Origin: Clostridiales bacterium
GTDB taxonomy: Bacteria > Bacillota > Clostridia > Christensenellales > Borkfalkiaceae
Length of the DNA: 64,000 nucleotides
NCBI GenBank assembly: GCA_015055545.1
Contig: SVHY01000002.1
Coordinates: 38,612 to 102,611 of the forward strand
Direction of reading: 5' to 3'
The notes under the pieces are model-generated. The model saw only the letters and a list, made by a program, of their open reading frames with translations, made no database searches and was not told the origin of the DNA. Numbering within the stretch: the first letter of the stretch is position 1; the number at the start of each line of letters is the position of its first letter. The position numbers and the translations under genes are program-made. Positions 1 through 9,683 of this stretch are shown piece by piece.

Positions 1-2
1 AA

Positions 3-215
3 ATCAACAGGCTTTGGACGGTGAAAGAGGCGGCGTTTAAACTGCAAAACGGCAAAGCGTTTTTACCTAACGCAATAGAAACGGACGGCGTTTTGAAATA
101 CAGTACAGCGTTCAAAACCGACGGCGGGGAATATTTTCTCACCGTCGTAGGTAGCGCCGTAGAAACAACGAAAATAATCGCCGACGGCGATATTAGAATA
201 AAAAAAGGAGAATAG
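3..215 (+). CDS. C-terminal fragment of a CDS that begins upstream of the window; unknown function
   Basis: Frame is open to the window edge upstream of the GTG at 21; followed by an RBS-like aaaggag and the next gene. Confidence 0.5.
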   Translation: MNRLWTVKEAAFKLQNGKAFLPNAIETDGVLKYSTAFKTDGGEYFLTVVGSAVETTKIIADGDIRIKKGE

Positions 216-218
216 ATT

Positions 219-758
219 ATGTATTGTAAAAAATGTGGTAAATTTATCGGTACGGACGAAGATTTGTGTTACGAGTGTAAGTCCGTGGACTTAATGGACG
301 AAAAGCCTACGCAACCTACGCCGCAGTTTCAACCTGCGTACGCACCCCAACCCAAGTTGCAACCGCAAGTAGAGCGCGAGGGAAGCGTGATGACGGGTTT
401 TGGCAAGGCGTTGGCTGGCACGATCGTCGGATTTTTCGCTTTTATCTTTTCAATTGTCGCGTTAATCGTCGGCGCAGGCACGGGCTTTACGGGCGGATTT
501 TTCGTCGTATGGTCGATAGCGGTTGCCGGTGGCGTGATTTCGCTCGTGTTCGGTATTCAATCTATTAAAGTATTTAAACGCGAAAAAAGAGCGGGTAGAA
601 AACCGCCTATTCCCGCGCTCGTTTTAGGAATATCGGCTACGGTGTTGGCAGGGCTGACCATTTTGTATGCGTTTATCGCATTGATTGGCGCGCTTGCATA
701 CGATCCCTATTACGACCCTTACTATTATGATCCTTATTACGACGGATATTACTATTAA
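219..758 (+). CDS. Zinc-ribbon membrane protein (CxxC..CxxC N-terminus, DUF4190-like TM region) with Tyr-rich C-terminal tail
   Basis: MYCKKCGKFIGTDEDLCYEC, hydrophobic segments, YYDPYYDPYYYDPYYDGYYY tail. Confidence 0.75.
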   Translation: MYCKKCGKFIGTDEDLCYECKSVDLMDEKPTQPTPQFQPAYAPQPKLQPQVEREGSVMTGFGKALAGTIVGFFAFIFSIVALIVGAGTGFTGGFFVVWSIAVAGGVISLVFGIQSIKVFKREKRAGRKPPIPALVLGISATVLAGLTILYAFIALIGALAYDPYYDPYYYDPYYDGYYY

Positions 759-768
759 GAAATACGCA

Positions 769-796
769 AAAACGGACGGTGGCAACCGCCCGTTTT
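769..796. terminator. Hairpin terminator between convergent genes
   Basis: aaaacggacggt-ggca-accgcccgtttt inverted repeat with A/T flanks (one mismatch). Confidence 0.6.
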
Positions 797-813
797 ATCA
801 TGTAAAGAAGTCT

Positions 814-1809
814 TTATTCAATCGGAAAACTGCGCACGTAGTTTCCGCTGGTGAGCTTGCCGAATAAATATTTCATGCTCGCCGATTCGGTTAAGATAAG
901 CACTCTGCCATTTTCGTAAACGAGTTCTTCTGCCATAGGCGGGCAAACGACGTCTTGTACGAGGCAATCGCCGTCCAAATACACGATAGGGGTTTGCACG
1001 TCGTCAAAGTCCAAATTTCCCGTTTTTGCTTGCTCTAAATCGTATACGAGCAGGTGGGATTTGGTTAAACCCCAAGACGTGGATAAAACGATTTTTCCGC
1101 TGTCCGTAAGGCACATGCCCTGTACGTTGGACGTGGTTGAAAAATAGAATTCGGGCATAGGGCGGATAGGTTTACCTGTATTTTCGTCCAACGTCATCAC
1201 TGCCATCAGCGCGGTGTTTTTATCGCCGCAAGGGGTAGTGATACGGTGGTGTTCGGGCGTAGTATATTCGCTGCCGTCGCGATAGAACGCGCCCGCGTAT
1301 AATACGCCGTCGTAGACGGAGCAATAGGACACGGGCAGGGGTACGGAAACGCTATCCACTTTGGTTGCTTTGCCGTCGCCGTCCAGCACGTCGGACAATA
1401 AAAACATATCGCAATAGGTGCTGTCCTCGCCCGTATTATACGCTACGTATACCCACTTTGCGAAATGCGTAACGCCGCCCGCGTGGCTGGTGTAAGCCGA
1501 ACCGTCCGCGTTATACAGCTCGCACTTTGTCGCGCCGTCGTCGTCCACGATATAGAGCATGGACGGGGATTCACCGTCCTTATGATAACCGCTCATAAGA
1601 TACGTGTCGTCGTCCAGCTTGTCAAAGCCCTGTGGTACGAACCCCGACCACAGCCCGGGAATTTTCATTTCCCGCTCCGCGCCCTTGAAAAAGAACTTCG
1701 CGAAGATGAACTTTTCGCCCGCGTGCACGATAAGCACGAGCGAGAGCAACACGCTCAGGATAATACACAGGATTTTTGCCCACAGGGGCATTTTTTTCTT
1801 TTGTTCCAT
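814..1809 (-). CDS. Membrane-anchored hypothetical protein, possibly beta-propeller-like
   Basis: Full ORF with N-terminal TM anchor; stop/start overlap with the upstream GH2 gene. Confidence 0.6.
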   Translation of the reverse strand: MEQKKKMPLWAKILCIILSVLLSLVLIVHAGEKFIFAKFFFKGAEREMKIPGLWSGFVPQGFDKLDDDTYLMSGYHKDGESPSMLYIVDDDGATKCELYNADGSAYTSHAGGVTHFAKWVYVAYNTGEDSTYCDMFLLSDVLDGDGKATKVDSVSVPLPVSYCSVYDGVLYAGAFYRDGSEYTTPEHHRITTPCGDKNTALMAVMTLDENTGKPIRPMPEFYFSTTSNVQGMCLTDSGKIVLSTSWGLTKSHLLVYDLEQAKTGNLDFDDVQTPIVYLDGDCLVQDVVCPPMAEELVYENGRVLILTESASMKYLFGKLTSGNYVRSFPIE

Positions 1810-3536
1810 TATTTCACCTTATTTGCTTCCGCGGTAATTTCCGCGTTGATTTTTTTCATAAATTCCACGGGAATTTTCACGATTTCTCTATCGTACGTTA
1901 CCAGCCCGTTAATCTCTTCTTCCACGTCTGAAACTTGCGTGTAAATGCACCCGCACAAGCCCTTTTTAATTAGCGGCAACACCTTTTTAAGATACAGTTT
2001 TTCCACCGCCGCGCCGAGCGTTTCAAACGAACGGAATTTCTTATATCCGAACTCTTTTTCTTCGTCGAAAACGTGTCCTGCGCATTTCATGGAATACCCG
2101 CCGAATTCGCTAAGAACCACAGGTCGGCTGTCCTTGGGTACGCGCAAGAGGGTATAATAGGTATGCAAGCTTTTGAGCTCCGTTTTGCCTACGCCCTGAT
2201 CGTGCCAACCGCTGACGGAATCGATGATACGCGTGTTGTCCAAGCTGCGTACGTACTCGGTAAAATGCGCGGAATCGAACTGTCCCCAGCCCTCGTTGAA
2301 AATTGTCCAAAGCCCGATACACGGGCAGTTATACAGCTTTGAAACCGTTTCGTCCACGGCGTGAGCAAACTCCGCGCGCCCGTCTGCGTCGTTACGTGCA
2401 AAATACGCGTAATCGTCGTCGCGGTGCTTAAAGCCCAAAAAGGGCAGGAGCGCAATATGCGACCATTTATAATCGCCGCCGCCGTTCACGAAATCCTGCC
2501 AAACGACGAGCCCTAATCTATCGCAATGATAATACCAACGCATAGGCTCGATTTTAATGTGTTTGCGCACGGTGTTAAAGCCCATGTCTTTGAGCAGTTT
2601 CAATTCTTCCCAAGCCGCTTGATCGCAAGGATAGGTGAGCATACCATCCGACCAATACCCCTGATCGAGTACGCCGTTAAAAAAGTAGGGTTTGCCGTTC
2701 AAGGTCAAGCGCGCTACGCCCTGTTCGTCCCGCGTTTTTCCAAAGGCACGGAACGCGAAATAGCTCTCGATTTTATCTCCCGTCGCGCTCGTGATGACGC
2801 AATCGTACAGTTTGGGGTTTTCGGGCGACCAAGGCTCGAAATCGTAGCGCAAGTCCGTTTCGCTTTGATACCGTTCCCGTAAAATTTCCGTGCCGTTGTC
2901 GTATACGGTAATTTTTTGCCATTCGTCGCCGCAATTCGATTGCACGCGAACGTTCTTGTCTGTAAAATTCGGCGTAAAGCGCAAACCCGTTATATGCGTT
3001 TTTGGCATAAATTCCAACCAAACCGTTTGCCAAATCCCGCTCTGGGGCGTATACCAAATCCCGCCGCGTTTATCTTTTTGTTTCCCGAACGCGCCGCCGT
3101 TTCTCGTTCCTTCGTCGCGGCATTTTACAACCAGTTCGTTTTCGCCTGCTCGTGCGTTTTCAAGCAGCGTCGAAAAAGCCGTGAACCCGCCGCGATGCAC
3201 GGCTACCTTTTCGCCGTTGAAAAATACTTCCGCCTCGCTGTCTACCGCGCCAAAATGCAGTTTAATAGCGCCGTTTAAAAAGCGTTCGTCTATGACGACG
3301 CTTCGGCTGTACACGAGCGTTTCGCCGCTTTCTAAACGGAAATTCTCAATGCCGCTAAGCAACGTTTCGGGGGAAAAGGGAACGAGAATTTTTCCGTCGA
3401 AAACAACGCTTTCGCCCCGTAGTTTTTGCAAATTCCATTTTCCGTTCAAACACAGCCAGTTTTCCCGTTTAGCCTGCGGGAAAGGGTGCTGACTATGCGG
3501 CGTTTCGCCTACGTTATATCTCGTTTTCAAGGTCAT
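1809..3536 (-). CDS. Glycoside hydrolase family 2 protein (beta-galactosidase/glucuronidase-like)
   Basis: Sugar-binding/Ig/TIM-barrel layout; LNGKPYFFNGVLDQGYW, RKHIKIEP, FNEGWGQFD motifs. Confidence 0.85.
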   Translation of the reverse strand: MTLKTRYNVGETPHSQHPFPQAKRENWLCLNGKWNLQKLRGESVVFDGKILVPFSPETLLSGIENFRLESGETLVYSRSVVIDERFLNGAIKLHFGAVDSEAEVFFNGEKVAVHRGGFTAFSTLLENARAGENELVVKCRDEGTRNGGAFGKQKDKRGGIWYTPQSGIWQTVWLEFMPKTHITGLRFTPNFTDKNVRVQSNCGDEWQKITVYDNGTEILRERYQSETDLRYDFEPWSPENPKLYDCVITSATGDKIESYFAFRAFGKTRDEQGVARLTLNGKPYFFNGVLDQGYWSDGMLTYPCDQAAWEELKLLKDMGFNTVRKHIKIEPMRWYYHCDRLGLVVWQDFVNGGGDYKWSHIALLPFLGFKHRDDDYAYFARNDADGRAEFAHAVDETVSKLYNCPCIGLWTIFNEGWGQFDSAHFTEYVRSLDNTRIIDSVSGWHDQGVGKTELKSLHTYYTLLRVPKDSRPVVLSEFGGYSMKCAGHVFDEEKEFGYKKFRSFETLGAAVEKLYLKKVLPLIKKGLCGCIYTQVSDVEEEINGLVTYDREIVKIPVEFMKKINAEITAEANKVK

Positions 3537-4881
3537 TTCCCTTCTCCTTTTTCGCCGTTTTCTTTACCAAAATGGGTACGATGGCAAACATCAACAGCGC
3601 AGTAATCGCCGCCAACAAAAAGATTTCGGGCGCGGGGATATATTGCGTGGTCATCACGTCCGCGTTCGTCAAATCGGGCAGGGGGATTGCCGCCGCTTTA
3701 TTGATAGCGTTGCCGATAGCAGGACCTAAAAGCATAGGGATAAGTACGCTGAAAATCATACGCACGCCTTGCAGTTTTCCCGCGTCCTTTTCGGGGGTAT
3801 GATCGCGCACGAGCGCGCCGCAAAGCGCGGAAACGAGTATATAACCCGTAATCATCACGAACCCAGCCACACCAAAGAGTACGAGCGTCGCCGCCTTACC
3901 CGAAAGGAAAGAAAAGGCGTACATACCCGTAAGCCCAAGCGCGAACACGCCCGTTGCGGCGTAGAGCATAACGGCTTTGTTGCGTTTATCCGACAGCCGA
4001 CCTAAAAACACGTTTACCGCCGCACCGAGGATAATCGCCGCGCCGAACACGACGCTGTATTCCATGACGGTAAAGCCAAGATACGTTTTCATATAAATAA
4101 TGAGATACGGCATAAAAATCTGACACGCCACGCCGTACACGCCCATTAGCACGAGTGTGAGATACAACGGCGTATGTGCTTTGACGACGCTCGGTTTAAA
4201 CCCGTACGCAATATCTTTCAGCTTGCCGTTTTTAACGAGCGACGGGCTATCCTTTACGGTAAAAATTCCAACGATACCGCAAACGGTAATCACGCCGCCC
4301 AGCCCGAAGAATAAGCCTTTATAGCCGATAAACGATACGAGTATACCAAACCCGCCCGCTACGATGAGCATGGCGACGAGCGGTAGAACGGATAAAACGC
4401 TTTCCACCTTTCCGCGGTATTCTTCGCGGGTATTGTCCGTCACCCAAGCGTTGAACGCGGCGTCGTTCGCCGTCGAGCCGAACACGGTCATCACGCAATC
4501 GAGCGCTACGACGAGCGCAACGGCGATAGCCACGGCTTTTACCGTGGTCGTATCAAACAGTTTTGCGATATTCTCTGTCGTAATCAACCCGAACGCCGCT
4601 ACGGTAATACCCCAAATAATATACCCGAAAGATATAAACGAACGCCGATTTCCCGTTTTATCGGAAAGCGTACCCGCCACGAGCGTGGTTATCGTTGCGG
4701 CAACGCCCGAAAGCTGTACCATGAGCGTAACCGCGTCCAAATCAGGCGCGATGGTTTCAAACACGAACAGGTTAAAATATATATTTTCCACCGCCCAAGC
4801 GATTTGCCCAATCAACCCGAACAGCAATAAAATCGTCCAATTCCTTTTCCCAAAAACGTTTTGCATAATATCACCTTGCAC
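3514..4881 (-). CDS. MFS transporter, likely sugar/glycoside uptake
   Basis: 12-TM-like protein; LSDKTGNRRSFI and LGRLSDKRNKAVM loops; overlaps the GH2 start. Confidence 0.8.
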   Translation of the reverse strand: MQGDIMQNVFGKRNWTILLLFGLIGQIAWAVENIYFNLFVFETIAPDLDAVTLMVQLSGVAATITTLVAGTLSDKTGNRRSFISFGYIIWGITVAAFGLITTENIAKLFDTTTVKAVAIAVALVVALDCVMTVFGSTANDAAFNAWVTDNTREEYRGKVESVLSVLPLVAMLIVAGGFGILVSFIGYKGLFFGLGGVITVCGIVGIFTVKDSPSLVKNGKLKDIAYGFKPSVVKAHTPLYLTLVLMGVYGVACQIFMPYLIIYMKTYLGFTVMEYSVVFGAAIILGAAVNVFLGRLSDKRNKAVMLYAATGVFALGLTGMYAFSFLSGKAATLVLFGVAGFVMITGYILVSALCGALVRDHTPEKDAGKLQGVRMIFSVLIPMLLGPAIGNAINKAAAIPLPDLTNADVMTTQYIPAPEIFLLAAITALLMFAIVPILVKKTAKKEKGNDLENEI

Positions 4882-4941
4882 TTATTATATCATATTTTCC
4901 CTTTTGTGTATAGTTATTTGCGGAAAATTTTCGCCGTCTGC

Positions 4942-4970
4942 TTTACTTTTTTTAAAAATAAGAGTATAAT
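4942..4970 (+). promoter_or_regulatory. Predicted sigma-A promoter (TTTACT-17-TATAAT) immediately abutting the start codon
   Basis: -35 at 4942-4947, -10 at 4965-4970, ATG at 4978 (or 4972). Confidence 0.6.
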
Positions 4971-4977
4971 AATGCGT

Positions 4978-5871
4978 ATGGAAAGTCAGTTATCAAGTGA
5001 ACAATTAAACGGCGGAGGAAAAGACAAGCGTGCTTTGGGCGTTTTGTGTATCCTTTTATCCGCGTTCTTTTTCTCGCTTATGAGCGTATTCGTGCGTCTT
5101 TCGGGCGATTTGCCCACCTTCCAAAAAGCGTTGTTTAGAAACGCCGTGGCGGCGGTTACGGCTTTTTGTTTGCTCGTAAGAAGTCGTTCGTTTGCGATTA
5201 AAAAAGGCTGTTTTCTTCCCTTGCTCGCCCGTGCGGTTGCGGGTACGGTAGGGATTATCGGCAACTTTTACGCCATCGATCATATGTACGTATCCGACGC
5301 GTCGCTTTTGAATAAACTCGCGCCCTTTTTCTCGGTTATTTTTTCCTTCTTTATCCTGAAAGAAAAGGCAAACTGGAAGGATTGGCTGCTCGTGTTTATT
5401 GCTTTTTTCGGCGCGTTGTTCGTGGTGAAACCGTCCTTTGATTTATCCAAAAGTATTCCCGCGCTCGTAGGCGTTTTGGGCGCGCTTGGCGCAGGTTTGG
5501 CGTATACGTTCGTGCGATATTTGGGCGGCAAGGGGGAACGCGCAAGCATTATCGTGTTCTACTTTTCCGTGTTTTCCACGGCGGCGGTGTTGCCCATGGC
5601 AATTGCCGATTTTCAACCCATGACGGCGGCGCAAGTGGTCTTTTTATTGCTTGCGGGCTTGGCGGCAAGCGTAGCGCAGTTTGCCTTGACGACGGCGTAT
5701 TCCTTCGCGCCCGCCAAAGAAATTTCCGTATACGATTATTCGCAGGTGCTTTTCGCCGCGATTTGGGGCGTTCTCTTCTTTTCCGAACTGCCCGACTGGA
5801 TCAGCTTTATAGGCTACGCAATCATCATCAGCGCGGCACTTGTAAAATATTTTCTTGGAAAGAAAAAGTAA
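4978..5871 (+). CDS. DMT superfamily (EamA) transporter
   Basis: 10-TM EamA-like duplication; start placed at ATG 4978 (alternative 4972), not at the ORF-track start. Confidence 0.8.
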   Translation: MESQLSSEQLNGGGKDKRALGVLCILLSAFFFSLMSVFVRLSGDLPTFQKALFRNAVAAVTAFCLLVRSRSFAIKKGCFLPLLARAVAGTVGIIGNFYAIDHMYVSDASLLNKLAPFFSVIFSFFILKEKANWKDWLLVFIAFFGALFVVKPSFDLSKSIPALVGVLGALGAGLAYTFVRYLGGKGERASIIVFYFSVFSTAAVLPMAIADFQPMTAAQVVFLLLAGLAASVAQFALTTAYSFAPAKEISVYDYSQVLFAAIWGVLFFSELPDWISFIGYAIIISAALVKYFLGKKK

Positions 5872-5882
5872 ATTTGCTTTGT

Positions 5883-5921
5883 AAAAACCCGCGGCAAGCG
5901 TATACTTGCCGCGGGTTTTTT
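5883..5921 (+). terminator. Rho-independent terminator
   Basis: aaaaacccgcggcaag cgtata cttgccgcgggtttttt. Confidence 0.9.
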
Positions 5922-6137
5922 GCATACTGCAAAGTAGCAAGATAAGAAAACACACAATATACTGATATAGAGATTTTTGCGAAAAAATGAAAAATAACCA
6001 CAAAAAACCGAAAGAAAACAACAAACAACCGTAAGAAAAGCACAAAAAAGTGAAAGAATAAGAAATTATATGTAAAGCGTTGCGTTTTCGGGGAATATAG
6101 GGTATAATAGGAAAAGATTGACAAAAAGGAGCGAAAA

Positions 6138-6800
6138 ATGTATAAAATCACGGAACTTTACGATTTAGAGCGAACGCAGGCAAAGGAGTATTTGTCGCAG
6201 TTCACGTATCCGTACGAGGCTTTATCGGGGCTGAAAGCGTTTATCACGCGCTTTGGTGAAACGTTGGGTGAAGATTACGCGCAAATTTCGCCGTGCGTTT
6301 GGGTGCATAAGAGCGCGATTATTTCGCCTACGGCGCAAATCGGTTCGCCGTGCATTATCGGCGCAGGAACGGAGGTGCGGCACGGGGCGTTCATTCGCGG
6401 TAGCGCGCTCGTTGGAGAAAACTGCGTCGTCGGCAATTCGGTGGAGCTGAAAAACGTTATTCTATTCGACGGCGTGCAAGTGCCGCATTATAACTACGTC
6501 GGCGATTCTATTTTGGGGTTCAAGGCACACATGGGTGCGGGGTCGATTACGTCTAACGTCAAATCGGATAAGACGCTCGTCGTGATAAGGGACGGCGAAA
6601 AGAGCAAAGAAACGGGCATGAAAAAGGTGGGCGCAATGCTTGGCGATTTCGTGGAAGTGGGCTGTAACAGTGTGCTCAATCCGGGTACGGTGATAGGCAG
6701 GAACGCGCAAATTTATCCGCTTTCGTGCGTTCGCGGAACGGTTAAAGCGGATTGTATTTATAAAGACAAAAATCATATCGTTGGGAGGCAACATGGGTAA
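6138..6800 (+). CDS. Left-handed beta-helix acyl/nucleotidyltransferase-like protein resembling only the GlmU acetyltransferase half
   Basis: Hexapeptide repeats; PHYNYVGDSILGFKAHMGAGSITSN resembles the GlmU acetyltransferase region; overlaps glmM. Confidence 0.75.
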   Translation: MYKITELYDLERTQAKEYLSQFTYPYEALSGLKAFITRFGETLGEDYAQISPCVWVHKSAIISPTAQIGSPCIIGAGTEVRHGAFIRGSALVGENCVVGNSVELKNVILFDGVQVPHYNYVGDSILGFKAHMGAGSITSNVKSDKTLVVIRDGEKSKETGMKKVGAMLGDFVEVGCNSVLNPGTVIGRNAQIYPLSCVRGTVKADCIYKDKNHIVGRQHG

Positions 6801-8166
6801 ATATTTCGGAACGGACGGGTTTCGCGGCGAAGCGAACGTAGAACTTACGGCAAAACACGCTTTTGAAGTGGGGCGATTTTTGGGTTGGTATTTAACCGAA
6901 CGCGTAAAACGCGCGGGCGGTGAGAAAGCGAAAATCGTTATCGGTAAAGATACGCGAAGATCGGGGTATATGTTTGAATACGCGTTGTCGGGCGGGATCG
7001 TTTCCTCGGGCGCGGACGCGTATTTATTGCACGTGACCACCACGCCGTCGGTCGCGTACGTGACCAAGACGGACGGGTTTGATTGCGGCGTTATGATTTC
7101 CGCAAGTCATAACCCTTTTTACGATAACGGTATTAAACTCTTCAACGCCGCGGGCGAGAAGATGGACGACGAAACGATAGAGCTTATCGAAAATTACTTG
7201 GACGGTAGCGTGACGGCGTTTGGGCAAACGTATACCTCTCTTCCCTACGCTACGGGCGAAAAAATCGGCAGAACGGTAGACTTTGTAGCCGGTAGAAACA
7301 GATACGTTGGATATCTCATTTCGCTTGGCGTGTATTCGTTCAAGGGCGTGAAAGTGGGGCTGGATTGTGCAAACGGCAGTGCGTGGACGATAGCAAAAAG
7401 CGTATTCGACGCGCTCGGCGCGCAAACGTTCGTTATGGGCGCAGAACCAAACGGCGTCAACGTCAACGCAGGCGTAGGCTCTACGCATATCGAGAAATTA
7501 CAGGCGTTCGTGAAAGAGAACGGGTTGGACGTCGGCTTTGCTTACGACGGCGATGCGGACAGATGCCTTTGCGTGGACGAGAACGGCGAACTTGTAGACG
7601 GCGACAAAATTTTGTATATTTACGCGAAGTATATGCAAGAACGCGGCAAGCTTGTCAAGAACGCGATCGTTACGACGGTCATGTCTAACTTCGGGTTGTA
7701 TAAAGCGTTGGAAGAACTTGGTATAGACTACGTAAAAACGCCCGTAGGAGATAAATACGTCTACGAGTGCATGGCGAAGGAAGGATATATTTTAGGCGGC
7801 GAACAGTCGGGACATATCATTTTTTCTAAGTACGCTACGACGGGCGACGGCGTATTGACGAGCTTGAAAATTATGCAAGTTTTGATGGACAGAAAAGTGT
7901 CGTTATCCAAGCTCGCGTCGGGCATGAAAACGTATCCGCAAACGCTTGTCAACGTACGGGTAAAGGACAAAAAAGCCGCCTGCGAAAACGCGGCGGTGCA
8001 AGCGGCGGTAGACGCGGCGGCGAAAAAAATAGGGGATAAGGGCAGGGTTCTTCTTCGACAATCGGGCACGGAACCCGTCGTACGCGTAATGGCAGAAGCG
8101 GAGAGCAAAGACCTTTGCGACGAATGTGTGGAAAGCATCGTGAAAGTATTGAAACAAATTCAATGA
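6793..8166 (+). CDS. glmM: Phosphoglucosamine mutase
   Basis: MGKYFGTDGFRGEANVELT, ISASHNPFYDNGIKLF, YDGDADRCLCVDENG, RQSGTEPVVRVM; start at ATG 6793 after ggagg. Confidence 0.95.
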   Translation: MGKYFGTDGFRGEANVELTAKHAFEVGRFLGWYLTERVKRAGGEKAKIVIGKDTRRSGYMFEYALSGGIVSSGADAYLLHVTTTPSVAYVTKTDGFDCGVMISASHNPFYDNGIKLFNAAGEKMDDETIELIENYLDGSVTAFGQTYTSLPYATGEKIGRTVDFVAGRNRYVGYLISLGVYSFKGVKVGLDCANGSAWTIAKSVFDALGAQTFVMGAEPNGVNVNAGVGSTHIEKLQAFVKENGLDVGFAYDGDADRCLCVDENGELVDGDKILYIYAKYMQERGKLVKNAIVTTVMSNFGLYKALEELGIDYVKTPVGDKYVYECMAKEGYILGGEQSGHIIFSKYATTGDGVLTSLKIMQVLMDRKVSLSKLASGMKTYPQTLVNVRVKDKKAACENAAVQAAVDAAAKKIGDKGRVLLRQSGTEPVVRVMAEAESKDLCDECVESIVKVLKQIQ

Positions 8167-8215
8167 ATTGAAAAGCTATGCTTTTCGTGAAATGCGCCTT
8201 TCGGCGCATGAATTG
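8164..8215. repeat. TGAATTG-box hairpin repeat (element C)
   Basis: TGAATTG at 8164 and 8209 flank hairpins aaaagc-tat-gctttt and atgcgcc-tttc-ggcgcat. Confidence 0.7.
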
Positions 8216-8224
8216 AAATAACGA

Positions 8225-8256
8225 TAAACGCCTTGGACGAACGTCCAAGGCGTTTA
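8225..8256. terminator. Perfect 15-bp-stem hairpin between convergent genes; possible bidirectional terminator or repeat module
   Basis: taaacgccttggacg aa cgtccaaggcgttta; no long T-tract. Confidence 0.55.
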
Positions 8257-8438
8257 CCAAAATATATGATAAGGGGGAAAATGATGAGCATATTCATTCG
8301 TCGTGTCGCCACAACTGATTTACGAATATATTATAACATACGGCGCGTAAAAAGTAAAGAGTACGAAAAAAATTTTTAAAAAATTTTAAAAATGATAGGT
8401 AGCAAACAAAAAATGTTATCTTGTAACATTTTGTCGTA

Positions 8439-8963
8439 TTATAACACGCGGCACAGTCCGCAACAAAGCACGACGGAAAGCAGGTAGGAAAACACGGCGA
8501 TACATAACGCAAGCGTCAGCTTTTTTCGCTTTAAACCCGCGAAATATACCGCGCCGATATAGAAAATCGTTTCCGAACTCCCGTACGCTACGCAAGCGCA
8601 CCGCGCTGCGTAACTGTCCACGCCGTAGCGCGCGAAAATTTCGGATAGGGTGGCGATAGCACCGCTCCCTGAAAAGGGTTTGACAAGCAAAAGCGGCGTG
8701 ATTTCGTTGGGTATGCCCGTAAAGGAAAACAGGGGTGAAAGCCACCGCGAGAGCGCGTTTTCCAAGCCGCTTACTTCAAAAAGCTTGGTCATCATCGTTA
8801 CCGTCGCGATATACGGGAATAGGGATACGATAAGCGGAATTGCACCCTTTGCGCCCTGCGTAAAACTGTCGTATACCTTCACTTTCTTACAAGCAGCAAA
8901 GATGAAACTCGCCAAAAAGATAGCGGGTATGATTAAGGCGAAAATGCGCGTCATCTCGTACAT
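8439..8963 (-). CDS. spmB: Spore maturation protein B-like (nucleoside recognition domain)
   Basis: KPFSGSGAIATLSEIFARYGVDSYAARCACVAYGSSETIFYIGAVYF. Confidence 0.85.
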   Translation of the reverse strand: MYEMTRIFALIIPAIFLASFIFAACKKVKVYDSFTQGAKGAIPLIVSLFPYIATVTMMTKLFEVSGLENALSRWLSPLFSFTGIPNEITPLLLVKPFSGSGAIATLSEIFARYGVDSYAARCACVAYGSSETIFYIGAVYFAGLKRKKLTLALCIAVFSYLLSVVLCCGLCRVL

Positions 8964-9553
8964 ACCCCCTTTGTACGCCCGTTTTTTAAGCCAAAAGCGC
9001 TACGTTTTGGCGGGATAAGAAATCTTGTTAATACAACGCCGAGAATGGTAGAGAACGCGGTGGTAATCAGCGTGGGAAGTAAAATGTCCAGCGGCGCGTT
9101 ACTGCCCAACGCCACTCGAATACCGATGATAGACGTGGGAATAAGCTGAATGGACGTTGCGTTCAAAACGAACAACATACTCGACGCGTATTCCGCTTCG
9201 TCCGTTTTATCCAAGAGCTGCGCCGCCTTAATGCCGTAAGGGGTTGCCGCGCCCGACACGCCGAGCAGGTTGACGGACAAGTTCATGCTCACGGCGTTTA
9301 GCGTTTCTTCGTCATCCGTTTTAAACAGGCGTTTGGAAAGCGGTTTTAAAAGCCGCGACGCCACGTTCGTTACGCCGCTGTCCTGCCAAACGTTCATCAG
9401 CCCCAGCCAAACGGCGTAGGAGGCAACGAGCGATAGACAAAGCGTGGCGCTTTTACTTGCACCGTCTAACAGCGCGGATAGGAAATTGTCGGGCGACAAA
9501 ATAAGCAAAACGCCGTTGCAGACGATAAAAATAACGGTAAAAATTGCGTTCAT
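8951..9553 (-). CDS. spmA: Spore maturation protein A-like
   Basis: MNAIFTVIF..., GLMNVWQDSGV, NLLGVSGAATPYGIKA, LFVLNATSIQLIPTSIIGIR; start placed at 9553. Confidence 0.85.
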   Translation of the reverse strand: MNAIFTVIFIVCNGVLLILSPDNFLSALLDGASKSATLCLSLVASYAVWLGLMNVWQDSGVTNVASRLLKPLSKRLFKTDDEETLNAVSMNLSVNLLGVSGAATPYGIKAAQLLDKTDEAEYASSMLFVLNATSIQLIPTSIIGIRVALGSNAPLDILLPTLITTAFSTILGVVLTRFLIPPKRSAFGLKNGRTKGVCTR

Positions 9554-9683
9554 AGCACTATTATATGCGGGCTTTTGTATGGAAATGCCGTGCAAAGGCT
9601 TTACTTTTTCAAAAAAACAGTGTATAATAAGGAAGATATAGACAAACGGGGCTATGCCCCGCAACGGAAAAAGGAGCAAGGTT

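Noticed and set aside
1465-1944. 159-aa ORF on + strand opposite the membrane protein/GH2 genes
   Set aside because: Antisense overlap with two supported minus-strand genes and no recognisable motifs.
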